Assembly (NCBI RefSeq): GCF_041261445.1
Contig: NZ_JBGCCU010000001.1
Span: forward strand, 1 to 64,000
Length of the DNA: 64,000 nucleotides
Direction of reading: 5' to 3'
Origin: Catenulispora sp. EB89
GTDB taxonomy: Bacteria > Actinomycetota > Actinomycetes > Streptomycetales > Catenulisporaceae
Shown: piece after piece, positions 1 to 8,041 of the stretch
Position numbering within the stretch: the first letter of the stretch is position 1
Layout: each line of letters starts with the position of its first letter
Made by a program: the position numbers and the translations under genes
Notes under the pieces: model-generated
Seen by the model: only the letters and a program-made list of their open reading frames with translations
What the model was told of the DNA's origin: nothing
Database searches by the model: none

Positions 1-80
1 AAAGCGGTTCACCGTTCGACTTGCATGTGTTAAGCACGCCGCCAGCGTTCGTCCTGAGCCAGGATCAAACTCTCCATTGA
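1..80 (-). rRNA. 16S ribosomal RNA, 5' end (partial)
   Basis: Read on the minus strand, positions 80 to 1 give the conserved 16S start: GAGAGTTTGATCCTGGCTC, then the GACGAACGCTGGCGGCGTGC block and ACACATGCAAGTCGAACG. The gene continues past the left edge, so only about the first 80 nt are present. The precise 5' end cannot be fixed from sequence alone. The bases are of actinobacterial type. Confidence 0.97.
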
Positions 81-263
81 TGATTATCACCAGCCGACCG
101 GAATAAGGTCGGCATGAGGTGTCAGAAGAGTCACCTGGCAAGTAGACCGACAACCCGACGGGGGTCGGGAAGCGTCTACCAACCATGTGTTCAATGACGC
201 TCGGACCATCGCTCACGAGGAGCGCAGGACCGAGGTCGCATGGCATCGAAATTAATCGGCACA

Positions 264-285
264 CTGTTGAGTTCTCAAGAAACAG
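264..285 (-). promoter_or_regulatory. boxA-like / processing stem of the rRNA leader
   Basis: The palindrome TTGAGTTCTCAA (267-278) is nested between CTGTT and AACAG. Similar TTGAGAACTCAACAG elements are, from memory, common in actinobacterial rRNA leaders and spacers, where they are linked to antitermination and RNase III processing. The match is seen; the role is inferred. Confidence 0.6.
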
Positions 286-390
286 ACGCCCGAACCACTC
301 GTCCCGGAACTTCCGTTCCGATCGGCTGCGACCCGGCGTTGTCAGGTCTTGCTGTTCTTCTTTTGTTCTTTCTTGCCTTGCTTCGCTTTA

Positions 391-484
391 GATCTTAGCA
401 GATCCGCTGCGCTTTCGCAATTTCTTGCGATTTTCGCTTCCGGCTGGTTTCTTTCGCCTTCCGCATTTCCGATCTTAGCAGATC
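391..484. repeat. Two copies of GATCTTAGCAGATC in the rRNA leader
   Basis: The 14-mer GATCTTAGCAGATC occurs at 391-404 and 471-484, 80 bp apart. Each copy has GATCT/AGATC inverted arms and supplies a TAAGAT -10 on the minus strand. The copy at 471-484 lacks a good -35, so it is a weak or regulated promoter at best. Confidence 0.7.
392..420 (-). promoter_or_regulatory. rRNA promoter nearest the 16S (TTGCGA-N17-TAAGAT)
   Basis: On the minus strand the -35 TTGCGA (420-415) is followed by exactly 17 nt and the -10 TAAGAT (397-392). This fits the actinobacterial housekeeping consensus TTGACA-N17-TANNNT. It is about 310 nt upstream of the 16S start. Confidence 0.65.
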
Positions 485-556
485 GTTTCTGCGTCTTGCG
501 CTTCCACCTGGCCTTCGGTCCGCTTCGGAACTCGCGTTCCGCTGCGGTGCTCCAGA

Positions 557-585
557 ACTGTATCGGTACTTGTTTCCCGCTCCAA
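557..585 (-). promoter_or_regulatory. rRNA promoter, middle (TTGGAG-N17-TACAGT)
   Basis: On the minus strand the -35 TTGGAG (585-580) is followed by 17 nt and the -10 TACAGT (562-557). The -35 is weaker than in the outermost promoter. Confidence 0.5.
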
Positions 586-777
586 ATCGGCCGTTCACCG
601 ATCGATCGGAGAAGAAATATCCGCACACCGACACCAAGAGACCACGACACGGCCGGCGCCATGAAGCCCGATAAAAGGCTGAAGGCGACGACTGGACGTT
701 CGAATGGGCTCCTGCTGAAGATCACCCCGGGTGATCGCCCGCTCGCGCGGCGCGTCCCGAAGGGGCAACGTCGTGAA

Positions 778-806
778 AACTTAGTCGTTGTCCGGGCCGG
801 TGTCAA
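778..806 (-). promoter_or_regulatory. rRNA promoter, outermost (TTGACA-N17-TAAGTT)
   Basis: On the minus strand a perfect -35 TTGACA (806-801) and a -10 TAAGTT (783-778) are separated by 17 nt. This is the best consensus promoter of the leader, about 700 nt upstream of the 16S. Confidence 0.75.
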
Positions 807-860
807 GCTCCCTGATCCCGGGCCGATGAAGTGTCGATCCAGGAGCTGCCGGTTGCTTCG

Positions 861-1049
861 TCAGTCCTCGTAGTGCGGCGGCCGGTCCGCCATCAGCTCC
901 ATCAGCCGGGCGGTGTCGCCGGCTCCGGAGGTCGAGGACGGGTCTCGGTCGCCGAGGTCGTCCATGGTCTGCTCGGGCAGCACTTCCCCGAACAGCTCGT
1001 CCCAGTCCACGACGCGCTCGTCGGCGTCCCAGCCCGAGTTCTCACTCAT
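861..1049 (-). CDS. Small acidic protein of unknown function
   Basis: This 62-residue protein starts at the ATG of MSENSGWDAD; the longer frame upstream is Arg-rich and unlikely. It is acidic (DADERVVDWDELFGE) and ends in RPPHYED. There is no signal peptide, membrane segment or recognisable domain. It lies between the rRNA promoters and a divergent regulator operon. Small acidic proteins of this kind are widespread in actinomycetes. I do not know its function. Confidence 0.6.
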   Translation of the reverse strand: MSENSGWDADERVVDWDELFGEVLPEQTMDDLGDRDPSSTSGAGDTARLMELMADRPPHYED

Positions 1050-1115
1050 GCCGTCCAGTGTAGAGCAGAGCCGCTGTCTGGGGCGGCTACCCGAACACTT
1101 GACAGTCTCAGCAAC

Positions 1116-1141
1116 CACCTGTCAGTCTCGGCTTACAGGTG
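1116..1141 (+). promoter_or_regulatory. Inverted repeat over the start of the regulator gene
   Basis: CACCTGT (1116-1122) and ACAGGTG (1135-1141) are perfect inverted arms separated by 12 nt, and the right arm contains the GTG start codon (1139). A TTGACA sits just upstream at 1099-1104. A dimeric winged-helix protein made from this gene could bind here and repress itself; that is inference. Confidence 0.45.
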
Positions 1142-1510
1142 ATAGCGAACGAGGAGGACGCCCTGAACACCGAGGAACTGCTCGCGAAGCTGGGCGCCGT
1201 GGGCCACGCCCAGCGGCTGCGCATCGTCGCTGAGCTGTACCGCTCGGCTCAGGAAGGGGAGCGCCTGCACGTCAGCGAGCTCGCTCGCCGGCTGGGGCTG
1301 TCCCGGGCGCTGCTCTACATGCATCTGGAACGGCTCGAGACGGCCGGCATGGTGGCCGGCCAGCTCGAGCTCTCCGACGACGGCAAGGCCATGAAGTACT
1401 TCGAGCTCCAGCCGTTCACGCTGACGCTCGACGCGGAGACGATCGCCGAGACGGTGGCCCGGGACGCGGAACCCGCGCCGGACGCGAACACGAAGGGTGG
1501 AAAGGGATGA
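1139..1510 (+). CDS. Winged-helix transcriptional regulator (ArsR/MarR-like fold)
   Basis: This 123-residue protein has a helix-turn-helix at about residues 35-72 (LHVSELARRLGLSRALLYMH), a recognition helix and a wing (LELSDDGKAMKYFEL), then an acidic tail. No metal-binding cysteine pair of classic ArsR proteins is present. The GTG start overlaps an inverted repeat. The stop overlaps the next start (ATGA), so it heads a three-gene operon with a small membrane protein and a sensor-domain membrane protein. It probably regulates that operon; the signal is unknown. Confidence 0.75.
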   Translation: MIANEEDALNTEELLAKLGAVGHAQRLRIVAELYRSAQEGERLHVSELARRLGLSRALLYMHLERLETAGMVAGQLELSDDGKAMKYFELQPFTLTLDAETIAETVARDAEPAPDANTKGGKG

Positions 1511-1779
1511 ACACGGGAGTCGTGCTCGCCAGTGGCGGCGGCGGTTCGAACGGCGGAATCATCGCGGTGGTGATCATCGCGATCATCTTCACGGCGATCG
1601 CGGTGAGCATCGTGTCGTTCTTCCAGTTGCAGAAGCACCGTGCGGACGCCGTGGCGTTCGCCGCCTACCGCAAGCTCGCGGAAGAAGCTGTGGAGAAGCA
1701 GGGCCAGTTGCTCACCGAGCTGCAGGGCCTGGACCTGAAGGTCGGCGAGATCGAGCGGATGCTCAGGAGCGTCGAATGA
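1507..1779 (+). CDS. Small single-pass membrane protein
   Basis: This 90-residue protein has a short Gly/Ser-rich N-terminus, one hydrophobic helix at about residues 17-38 (IIAVVIIAIIFTAIAVSIV) and a charged helical C-terminus (EEAVEKQGQLLTELQGLDLK) that could form a coiled coil. It is translationally coupled on both sides by 4-bp ATGA overlaps, which suggests a fixed stoichiometry with the regulator and the sensor-like protein. No family is recognised. Confidence 0.7.
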   Translation: MNTGVVLASGGGGSNGGIIAVVIIAIIFTAIAVSIVSFFQLQKHRADAVAFAAYRKLAEEAVEKQGQLLTELQGLDLKVGEIERMLRSVE

Positions 1780-2561
1780 ACACCGAAGACATGGCTTCTC
1801 TGTACGGCACTCCTATATGGACGCGCCTACGGATGTACCGCAATCCGATCCGCATGTTGTTCTCAGCGGGAGTCTGGGCGTCGGCCTGGTACCTGCTCAG
1901 CTCGATGATCCTCTGCATCGTCCTGTTCTCCGTCGTCACCAGCATCACCATCACGTCCGCGGCACTGGTGATCATCTGGGCCGGCCTGCCGCTGCTGATC
2001 GGCAGCGCGTACTTCATCCGGGGGTGTGTGGTGATGGAGCGCGGCCGGGCCCGCGCCGTGATCCCCGAAGGACTGCCCGCGATGACTCCGGTGGCGTCCG
2101 CGGAGGGCTTCTTCCCGACGCTGAAGGCGGTGTGGAAGGACCGGATCACGCAGCGGGGTCTGGCGCACTTCACGCTGCTGGCCATCCCGTTGCTCGTCCT
2201 GGACGCGGTCGTCTGGACGATCTGGGTGGCCTTCCTGGGGGCCATCAGCGTCCCGATCTGGTACCGCTACATCCCCCAGACCTTCGACGGTCAGCAGATG
2301 CACGGGCTGGCCTTCGGCTACTTCCCGCACGGCCCGCACCACAAAGGGGCGATCGGCTACTTCGTCGACAGTGACCTGTCCGCGGCTGTTGCAGCAGTCA
2401 TCGGCCTCGTCCTTCTGCTCGCCTGGAACTACGTCCTGGTAGCCACCGCTCGGGTGCACGCGAGCACCGTGCGAAGCGTGGTCGCCGGACGCGACCCGAT
2501 GGCCGCGGCGCGCCGGGTGCTGGACAACCCGGGACCTCTGAGCTCGCCGACCACTATCTGA
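1776..2561 (+). CDS. Sensor-domain-like integral membrane protein
   Basis: This 261-residue protein starts at the ATG overlapping the previous stop; the longer frame upstream is out of context. It has about four membrane helices in two pairs (near 28-75 and 130-155, plus one near 205-225). The pattern of a double hairpin, a cytoplasmic link (ERGRARAVIPEG) and WYRYIP...TFDG resembles the putative sensor domain (Pfam Sensor) found at the N-terminus of some actinobacterial histidine kinases, here without a kinase. It ends the regulator operon. Signal sensing is inferred from the family only. Confidence 0.6.
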   Translation: MNTEDMASLYGTPIWTRLRMYRNPIRMLFSAGVWASAWYLLSSMILCIVLFSVVTSITITSAALVIIWAGLPLLIGSAYFIRGCVVMERGRARAVIPEGLPAMTPVASAEGFFPTLKAVWKDRITQRGLAHFTLLAIPLLVLDAVVWTIWVAFLGAISVPIWYRYIPQTFDGQQMHGLAFGYFPHGPHHKGAIGYFVDSDLSAAVAAVIGLVLLLAWNYVLVATARVHASTVRSVVAGRDPMAAARRVLDNPGPLSSPTTI

Positions 2562-2621
2562 GCGACACGCTATAAGCGGCGCCATCCAGTAGTCAGCCAC
2601 ACATCACCGTTATAGAGAACC

Positions 2622-2670
2622 GCCCGCAAGACAAAGCGGGCCGGGCAGACGTTGCAGCGTCCACCCGGCC
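2622..2670 (+). terminator. Two adjacent hairpins after the sensor operon
   Basis: A 6-bp stem (2622-2627 with 2636-2641) abuts a longer one: 2639-2645 pairs with 2664-2670 and 2648-2651 with 2658-2661, around a 6-nt loop. There is no U-tract, as usual in actinomycetes. The two stems share bases 2639-2641, so they could be alternatives, either a terminator or a structured leader of the next gene. Confidence 0.5.
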
Positions 2671-2741
2671 AGGCAAGACCCGCGCCACCAAGTCACGTCA
2701 GCTCTCACACATCGATGGCTCACCCATGGAGGGGATCTCTC

Positions 2742-4979
2742 ATGTCCACGCTAACAGCACGCCCGCCTGTGGTGGAACGGGTGGCGGGCTGGAGTGCCCG
2801 CCACCGCAAGACGACGGTCTTCGGCTGGTTGATCCTGATCATCGCCGCGGTGGTGATCGGCGGAATGGCCTCCGGCGCTAAGAAGACCGCCTACGACCCC
2901 GGTGAGGCGGGACGCGCAGAGCGTGCCCTCGACGTCTCCGGGATCTCCCAGGAGTCGGAGAGCGTTCTCGTGCAGAGCCGGTCCGGGGCGTCCTTCGCCT
3001 CGGACGCGGACTTCCGCAGCGGAATCGCGGACGTCGCCGCCGCACTCCGCGGGATTCCGGGCTCCGCAGCCGATGTCCGTTCCCCTCTGGACAGCGCCGC
3101 GGAGACCAAGGCTCTGGTCTCCAAGGACGGACGCTCCGCGATGGTGACGTTCGTAATCGCCGGCAAGAAGGACGACGCCGACACCACGGTCGCCAAGCCG
3201 CTGGCGACGGTCGCACAGGTCCAGGCCGCGCACCCCGGGCTCCGGGTCGAGGAGGCCGGCGCGGCATCGGTCGACAAGACGGTCAACGACATCGTCGCCA
3301 CCGGCTTCCAGCGCGCGGAGTTCAGCTCGGTGCCGGTCACCCTGATCCTGCTGCTGATCGTGTTCGGCGCGCTGGTCGCCGCCTCGATCCCGCTGCTGCT
3401 GGCGCTGACGGCGGTGGCCGCGGCGATCAGCCTGATGGCCGTCCCGGGCCGCTGGCTGCCGATCGGGGACAGCACCTCCTCGGTGGTGCTGCTGATCGGC
3501 ATGGCGGTCGGCGTCGACTACTCCCTGTTCTACATCCGCCGCGAACGCGAGGAACGCGCCCTGGGCCGGTCGCCGCGCGAGGCGCTGCGGATCGCGGCCC
3601 GCACCTCGGGCCGGTCCATCGTGGTCTCCGGTCTGACCGTGATGGCCTGCCTCGGCGGCCTGTTCTTCACCCGGATGGACGCCTTCTCCGGCTGGTCGGT
3701 CGGCACCATCCTGGTGGTCGGCATGGCGATGCTGGGCTCGGTCACCGTGGTCCCGGCGATGCTGTCCTGGCTCGGCGACAAGATCGACAAGGGTCGGGTC
3801 CCGATCCTTGGCAAGCGCCGGACCGTGGCCCGCGAGTCGCGGTTCTGGAACTTCCTGGTGCGGCACGTCGTGAAGCGCCCGCTGCTGTGGGGCGTCCCCG
3901 CGCTCCTGGCCCTGCTCGCGCTGGCGGTGCCCGGCGCCGGGCTGAAGGCCAAGGACGCGGGAGCCGTCGACATCACCCACGGCAAGCCGATCAGCCAGAC
4001 GCTGGAGCGCATGCAGACCGCGTTCCCCGGCGGCCCGGCTCCGGCGATCCTCGTGGTGCACGGCGACCCGCAGGTGCTGAAGGGCTCTGAGTTCACCGGC
4101 GCGGTCGCCGCCATGGAGCGCATGCTCCCGAACGGTGCGCAGGTGTCCACGCAGACCAGCGTTGACGGCCACTACCAGGCGCTCTCCATCCCGCTCGCGG
4201 GCGACGGAGCGGACAGCGCCTCGACGGCGGCGTTGAAGCACCTGCGCTCCGATGTGCTGCCGGCCACCCTCGGCCACGTCTCCGGCATCGACTACAACGT
4301 CGGCGGCCAGTCGGCGAGCCAGACCGACTTCGGCGACCAGCTGCACAGCACGACCCCGCTCGTCATCGGCTTCGTGGTGCTGCTCGCCTTCGTACTGATG
4401 GTCGCGGCCTTCCGCTCGCTGGCGATCCCGTTGACCGCGATCACGGTGAACCTGCTGTCGGTCGGCGCGTCCTACGGCGTGGTGAAGTGGATCTTCCAGG
4501 ACGGGCACCTGGAGAAGCAGCTCGGCTTCCAGTCCTACGGCGCCGTGATCTCCTGGCTCCCGCTCTTCATGTTCGTGATCCTGTTCGGGCTCTCGATGGA
4601 CTACCACGAGTTCGTCCTCAGCCGGATCCGCGAACTGCGGATGCGCGGCGTGCCGACCAAGCAGGCCGTGGTCAAGGGCGTCAGCTCGTCCTCGGGCGTG
4701 GTGAGCAGTGCGGCGATGATCATGGTCGCGGTGTTCTCACTGTTCGCCTTCATGCCGTTCGCGCCGATGAAGATGGTCGGCATCGGCATGAGCGTCGCGG
4801 TCGCGATCGACGCCACCCTGGTGCGTGGGCTGCTGGTCCCGGCGGTCATGAGTCTGCTCGGCGAGCGGAACTGGAAGCTGCCGCGCGGGCTGCAGTGGAT
4901 CCCGGGCCTGGCTCTGGAGAAGTCGGAGGCACCGGCGCCGGCCCGGACGTATGGCCGGCACGAAGTGCCGATCGGTTAG
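2742..4979 (+). CDS. MMPL/RND-family membrane transporter
   Basis: This 745-residue protein begins at the ATG of MSTLTARP, preceded by GGAGG 9 nt upstream; earlier in-frame starts have no such site. It has the MMPL layout: one helix near residue 20-40, a large extracellular loop, a block of five helices (about 195-350), a second loop, and a second block of five helices (about 540-700). Conserved charged motifs GMAVGVDYSLFYIRRERE and GLSMDYHEFVLSRIRE match the proton-relay DY pairs of the family. Related proteins export lipids, pigments or drugs; the substrate here cannot be told. It stands alone between hairpins. Confidence 0.9.
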   Translation: MSTLTARPPVVERVAGWSARHRKTTVFGWLILIIAAVVIGGMASGAKKTAYDPGEAGRAERALDVSGISQESESVLVQSRSGASFASDADFRSGIADVAAALRGIPGSAADVRSPLDSAAETKALVSKDGRSAMVTFVIAGKKDDADTTVAKPLATVAQVQAAHPGLRVEEAGAASVDKTVNDIVATGFQRAEFSSVPVTLILLLIVFGALVAASIPLLLALTAVAAAISLMAVPGRWLPIGDSTSSVVLLIGMAVGVDYSLFYIRREREERALGRSPREALRIAARTSGRSIVVSGLTVMACLGGLFFTRMDAFSGWSVGTILVVGMAMLGSVTVVPAMLSWLGDKIDKGRVPILGKRRTVARESRFWNFLVRHVVKRPLLWGVPALLALLALAVPGAGLKAKDAGAVDITHGKPISQTLERMQTAFPGGPAPAILVVHGDPQVLKGSEFTGAVAAMERMLPNGAQVSTQTSVDGHYQALSIPLAGDGADSASTAALKHLRSDVLPATLGHVSGIDYNVGGQSASQTDFGDQLHSTTPLVIGFVVLLAFVLMVAAFRSLAIPLTAITVNLLSVGASYGVVKWIFQDGHLEKQLGFQSYGAVISWLPLFMFVILFGLSMDYHEFVLSRIRELRMRGVPTKQAVVKGVSSSSGVVSSAAMIMVAVFSLFAFMPFAPMKMVGIGMSVAVAIDATLVRGLLVPAVMSLLGERNWKLPRGLQWIPGLALEKSEAPAPARTYGRHEVPIG

Positions 4980-5038
4980 GACTCCACGGCGCGAACGCTC
5001 TAGAGACAACGCTATAGAGAACACGCCACAGAGAGACC

Positions 5039-5073
5039 GCGGCGCCGGAACCCACGGGGGGCTCCGGCGCCGC
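5039..5073. terminator. Bidirectional terminator hairpin
   Basis: A perfect 11-bp stem (5039-5049 with 5063-5073) lies between the convergent MMPL transporter and ECF41 sigma factor genes. It can serve both. Confidence 0.8.
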
Positions 5074-5104
5074 TGCTCATTTGTGCGGTCGCTCCGTGAC
5101 CCGC

Positions 5105-5986
5105 TCAGGCCGCGAGCCGCAGGGCGACCTCGTCGAGCCGCTCGGGGTCGAGGATCACCTGGATCGACGCCACCTTGCCGTCGACCACGGTGAAGGACAT
5201 GAGCGAGATCGGCTTGCCGTCCTTGACGACGAACGCGCCCGGCGTGCCGTTGATGAGCACCCGCTGGACGTACGGCGCCATGGTCCGCGCCAGCTGCGCC
5301 TGCGAGGCGACGGTGTGCGCCCCGGACAGCGTGACGGACTGGCCGGCCCGCAGCACGCCGCCGTCGGCACGGAGCACGACATCGGGATGCAGGACGGCCA
5401 CGAGCGCCTCGAAGTCGCCGTTCCGCGCGGCAGCGAAGAACGCGTCGACGGCCGTGCGCTGTACGGCCAGATCCGGGTCGGGGACCGGCGCCCGGCCCTC
5501 GACGCGCCGGCGGGCGCGGCTGGCGAGTTGGCGGACCGCCGCGGGCGTCTTCTCCAGATCCTCTGCGATGTCCTCGAACGGCACCGCGAACATGTCATGC
5601 AGCACGAACGCAAAGCGCTCAGCAGGCGCGAGAGTGTCCAGCACGATCATCATCGCCAGCCCGACCGAGTCCGCGGTCAGGGCGACGGTCTCGGGATTGC
5701 TGTCGTCCTCCGCACAGACCACGGGGTCGGGGATATGGAGTTCTAGAGAATCCTCTGCGCGCTGCTGCCGCGAGCGGAGCATGTTCAGGCAGACCCGCCC
5801 CACGATCGTGGTCAGCCACGCCTGGAAGTTGCGCACCACGTCGGTGTCGGCGCCACTGGCCCGCAACCAGGCTTCCTGAAGAGCGTCATCGGACTCGCTG
5901 AGGGAACCCAGCATCCGGTAGGCCACGGCCCGCAACCTGGGCCGGTTCTCCTGGAACCGCTCGGCGAGAAGATCCTCGTCGACCAT
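5105..5986 (-). CDS. ECF41-type (SigJ-like) RNA polymerase sigma factor
   Basis: This 293-residue protein carries region 2 (about 8-75, RPRLRAVAYRMLGSLSESDDALQEAWLR), region 4 (about 110-160, LAPAERFAFVLHDMFAVPFEDIA) and a C-terminal SnoaL-like extension (about 175-290). The NGTPGAFV and DPERLDEV segments resemble the conserved GTPGA and NPDKL-like motifs of ECF41 extensions, which act as a fused regulator in place of an anti-sigma factor. ECF41 genes usually sit next to a carboxymuconolactone-decarboxylase, oxidoreductase or epimerase gene that they control; no such gene is adjacent here. Confidence 0.9.
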   Translation of the reverse strand: MVDEDLLAERFQENRPRLRAVAYRMLGSLSESDDALQEAWLRASGADTDVVRNFQAWLTTIVGRVCLNMLRSRQQRAEDSLELHIPDPVVCAEDDSNPETVALTADSVGLAMMIVLDTLAPAERFAFVLHDMFAVPFEDIAEDLEKTPAAVRQLASRARRRVEGRAPVPDPDLAVQRTAVDAFFAAARNGDFEALVAVLHPDVVLRADGGVLRAGQSVTLSGAHTVASQAQLARTMAPYVQRVLINGTPGAFVVKDGKPISLMSFTVVDGKVASIQVILDPERLDEVALRLAA

Positions 5987-6119
5987 CTGTCACACACCCC
6001 TCGTCCGTCACATTGTCTATACGGCGGAGGCTCTCGGGCCAACCGGATTAGAGGCGGGGATTACGCCGCGCTGACGGCGTCGTTGGCAAGATGGGTCCTG
6101 CACTTTGAAGGGAGTCACC

Positions 6120-6791
6120 TTGTCCGCCGCCCGGGTCCGCGTCCTCATGCCGCGGCTACTGCGCAATCCCGCGCTTTGGTACGTGGTGTCGCTGACGGTC
6201 GCCGCCGTGGTCGAGGACAGGATCTCGACCGACCAGCTGCGGCGGCTGATGGACTGGTGCTCGACGAACCTGGCGAACATCCGGCCCGCCGGGCATCCGG
6301 TGGAGGCGTTCGTGGCGTCCGCCTTCATACCGCAGGAGTCGGCGGGGGTGTGGCCGTTCTTCGCGCTGTCGCTGTTCAGCGTGGTCGCCGCGTTGGGCGC
6401 GCGGAGGACCGTCTTCCTGCTGGCCGGCGTGCACATAGGCGTGAGCATGGCGACCGAGGGTCTGGTGTGGCTGCGGATCCATCAGGGGACGCTTCCCGGG
6501 TCCGAGGCTCACATGTGGGACACCGGTCCGTCGTATCTGGTGGTCACCGCTCTGACAGTCGCCATCACCACGGCCCGGCCGCTGTGGCTGCGGGTGGTGT
6601 GGGCCGTCTGCCTGGCCGGGGCGACGCCGAGCCTGCTGCAGGGCATCGACCACGCTGACTACACCGCCATTGGGCACGTGCTGTCGTTCTCTATAGGGGT
6701 CGTCGCAGTGCTGCGTATGCGCCGTGCACACGACGCTGTAGACCTTGAGGTGGTACCGGAGCCGGTCACCGTGCCAGCCACTCCCCAATAG
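6120..6791 (+). CDS. Rhomboid-like integral membrane protein
   Basis: This protein is 223 residues if started at TTG 6120, which has AAGGGAG just upstream; a TTG at 6105 is the alternative. It has about six hydrophobic segments. The motifs DTGPSYLVV and DYTAIGHVLSFSIG match the serine-bearing and histidine-bearing helices of the actinobacterial rhomboid-like family (GxSx and GH), although the canonical GxSG serine context is altered to GPSY. It may be a degenerate or inactive rhomboid. It is a single-gene unit with a hairpin downstream. Function unknown. Confidence 0.55.
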   Translation: MSAARVRVLMPRLLRNPALWYVVSLTVAAVVEDRISTDQLRRLMDWCSTNLANIRPAGHPVEAFVASAFIPQESAGVWPFFALSLFSVVAALGARRTVFLLAGVHIGVSMATEGLVWLRIHQGTLPGSEAHMWDTGPSYLVVTALTVAITTARPLWLRVVWAVCLAGATPSLLQGIDHADYTAIGHVLSFSIGVVAVLRMRRAHDAVDLEVVPEPVTVPATPQ

Positions 6792-6805
6792 GGCTTACGT
6801 ACACA

Positions 6806-6821
6806 CCCTCCTATGGGAGGG
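6806..6821 (+). terminator. Short palindromic hairpin after the rhomboid-like gene
   Basis: CCCTCC (6806-6811), loop TATG and GGAGGG (6816-6821) form a 6-bp stem just after the stop. It could end the upstream transcript or act as an operator for the sigma factor that follows. Confidence 0.4.
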
Positions 6822-6878
6822 GGTGGAATAGACCTTCGGTGGTTACCGGCAGGGGGGTGCAGCGGCGACTCTGAATAT

Positions 6879-7412
6879 ATGACCACGATGGTTCTGTCCG
6901 CCCCGGAATGCCACAACCAAAGCGGCACCATTGATGTCGCCGAACTCTACGCCCGACACCGGCTGCCGCTGACCCGGCTGGCGGTGCTCCTGCTCGGCGA
7001 CACGGCGAGCGCCGAAGACGCCGTGCAAGAGGTGTTCGTCAAGCTCTGGTCCCGCCCCGACCTGCTCAAGAGCGTCGCGGCGCCGTCCTCGTATCTTCGT
7101 ACCGCCGTGGTGAACCGCGCGCGGTCGGTCCAGCGCCGGCGCAAGCTCGAACGCGAATACGCCGTGCTGGACACCGTCGACGTGGAACCCGCCGAGATCA
7201 CGGCGCTGGTGCCGCTGGAGCACCGTGAGGTGATGGAGGCCGTCAAGGCGCTCCCCACGCGTCAGCGGGAGGTACTGGTGCTCCGCTACTGGGGCGACCT
7301 CTCGGAGACGGAGATCGCGCGCACGCTGGGTGTCACCCGCGGAACGGTGAAGTCCACCGCGAGCCGCGGGATGCGCGCGGTCACGGCACGGCTAAGGGCC
7401 GGCAACGCATAG
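6879..7412 (+). CDS. SigE-family ECF RNA polymerase sigma factor
   Basis: This protein is 177 residues from the ATG at 6879; a start at 6888 is possible and no clear ribosome binding site decides. Region 2 (LYARHRLPLTRLAVLLLGDTASAEDAVQEVFVKLW) and region 4 (LPTRQREVLVLRYWGDLSETEIARTLGVTRGTVKS) are typical of SigE-family ECF factors. There is no downstream anti-sigma gene: the next gene is convergent. Regulation must come from elsewhere or from its own promoter. Confidence 0.88.
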   Translation: MTTMVLSAPECHNQSGTIDVAELYARHRLPLTRLAVLLLGDTASAEDAVQEVFVKLWSRPDLLKSVAAPSSYLRTAVVNRARSVQRRRKLEREYAVLDTVDVEPAEITALVPLEHREVMEAVKALPTRQREVLVLRYWGDLSETEIARTLGVTRGTVKSTASRGMRAVTARLRAGNA

Positions 7413-7489
7413 CGTCACCGGCCCTGTCACTCGCTCTATAGCGTTCGTACGCAGAGAGATTGCTACACGGAGATTGCTTCACTCATAGA

Positions 7490-7529
7490 GAGCGGCCGGT
7501 CGCAGAGCTCTGGAAGCGGCCGACCGCTC
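7490..7529. terminator. Bidirectional terminator hairpin
   Basis: Fourteen-base arms (7490-7503 and 7516-7529) pair with two G-U wobbles around a 12-nt loop, between the convergent sigma factor and universal stress protein genes. Confidence 0.7.
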
Positions 7530-7540
7530 GTCCCGACCCA

Positions 7541-8041
7541 TCAGGCGTTGGCGGACTCGCCCTCGGGAGCCTCGCTGCGAGCCTTGGCCAGGTGCGCCGA
7601 GGGGACGACGAGCACCGGGCGCTGCGCGTGCCGCAGGACCTTCGTGGACACGCTGCCGACCAGCAGCGAGTGCAGACCGGTCAGGCCGCGGGAGCCGGTC
7701 ACGATCAGGTCGGCGTCGAGCTCGTCGGCCACGCGCTCGATGGTCTGCCACACCGACTGCGCGCCCTCGGACTCCCAGCGGGCGGTGGCCTTCAGGCCGG
7801 CCTCGGCGGCGAGCTTGGCGCCGCCCTCGGCGACCTGCTCGGCGCTCTGCTCCACGACCTTCTCGTCATCCTCAGTGGCGACCGCCCCGACGAAGGCCTC
7901 GGCGACGCCCAGCTGGGCCATCAGCGGCTCCCAGACGGTCACCACGACGGCCTCGCGGCCGGGGAACGTCCGGGCCGTGTACTCCAGGGCGGTCTTGGCG
8001 TCGGCGGAGCCGTCGTACGCGATGAGAAGGGTGCCGGCCAT
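7541..8041 (-). CDS. Universal stress protein (UspA family)
   Basis: This 166-residue single Usp domain has the N-terminal LLIAYDGSADAKTALEYTA strand-helix and the ATP-binding signature G-x2-G-x9-G-S near the end (GSRGLTGLHSLLVGSVS), so nucleotide binding is expected. The family acts in dormancy, hypoxia and stress responses. The gene is alone and convergent with the sigma factor. The acidic middle (EDDEKVVEQSAEQVAEGGAK) is a surface helix. Nothing in the sequence points to a specific partner. Confidence 0.92.
   Translation of the reverse strand: MAGTLLIAYDGSADAKTALEYTARTFPGREAVVVTVWEPLMAQLGVAEAFVGAVATEDDEKVVEQSAEQVAEGGAKLAAEAGLKATARWESEGAQSVWQTIERVADELDADLIVTGSRGLTGLHSLLVGSVSTKVLRHAQRPVLVVPSAHLAKARSEAPEGESANA

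Larger units (their letters stand above)
81..860 (-). other. rRNA operon leader and promoter region (no protein gene)
   Basis: These roughly 780 bases contain no believable gene. They form the upstream region of the minus-strand rRNA operon, with at least three sigma-70-type promoters with 17-bp spacers, a repeated 14-mer, and a boxA-like processing/antitermination stem near the 16S. The 340-560 stretch is visibly poorer in GC than the rest of the window. Open frames here on both strands lack codon bias and ribosome binding sites. Confidence 0.85.

Noticed and set aside
185-873. Small open frames in the rRNA leader
   Set aside because: No codon bias and no ribosome site; they overlap the promoters and the leader.
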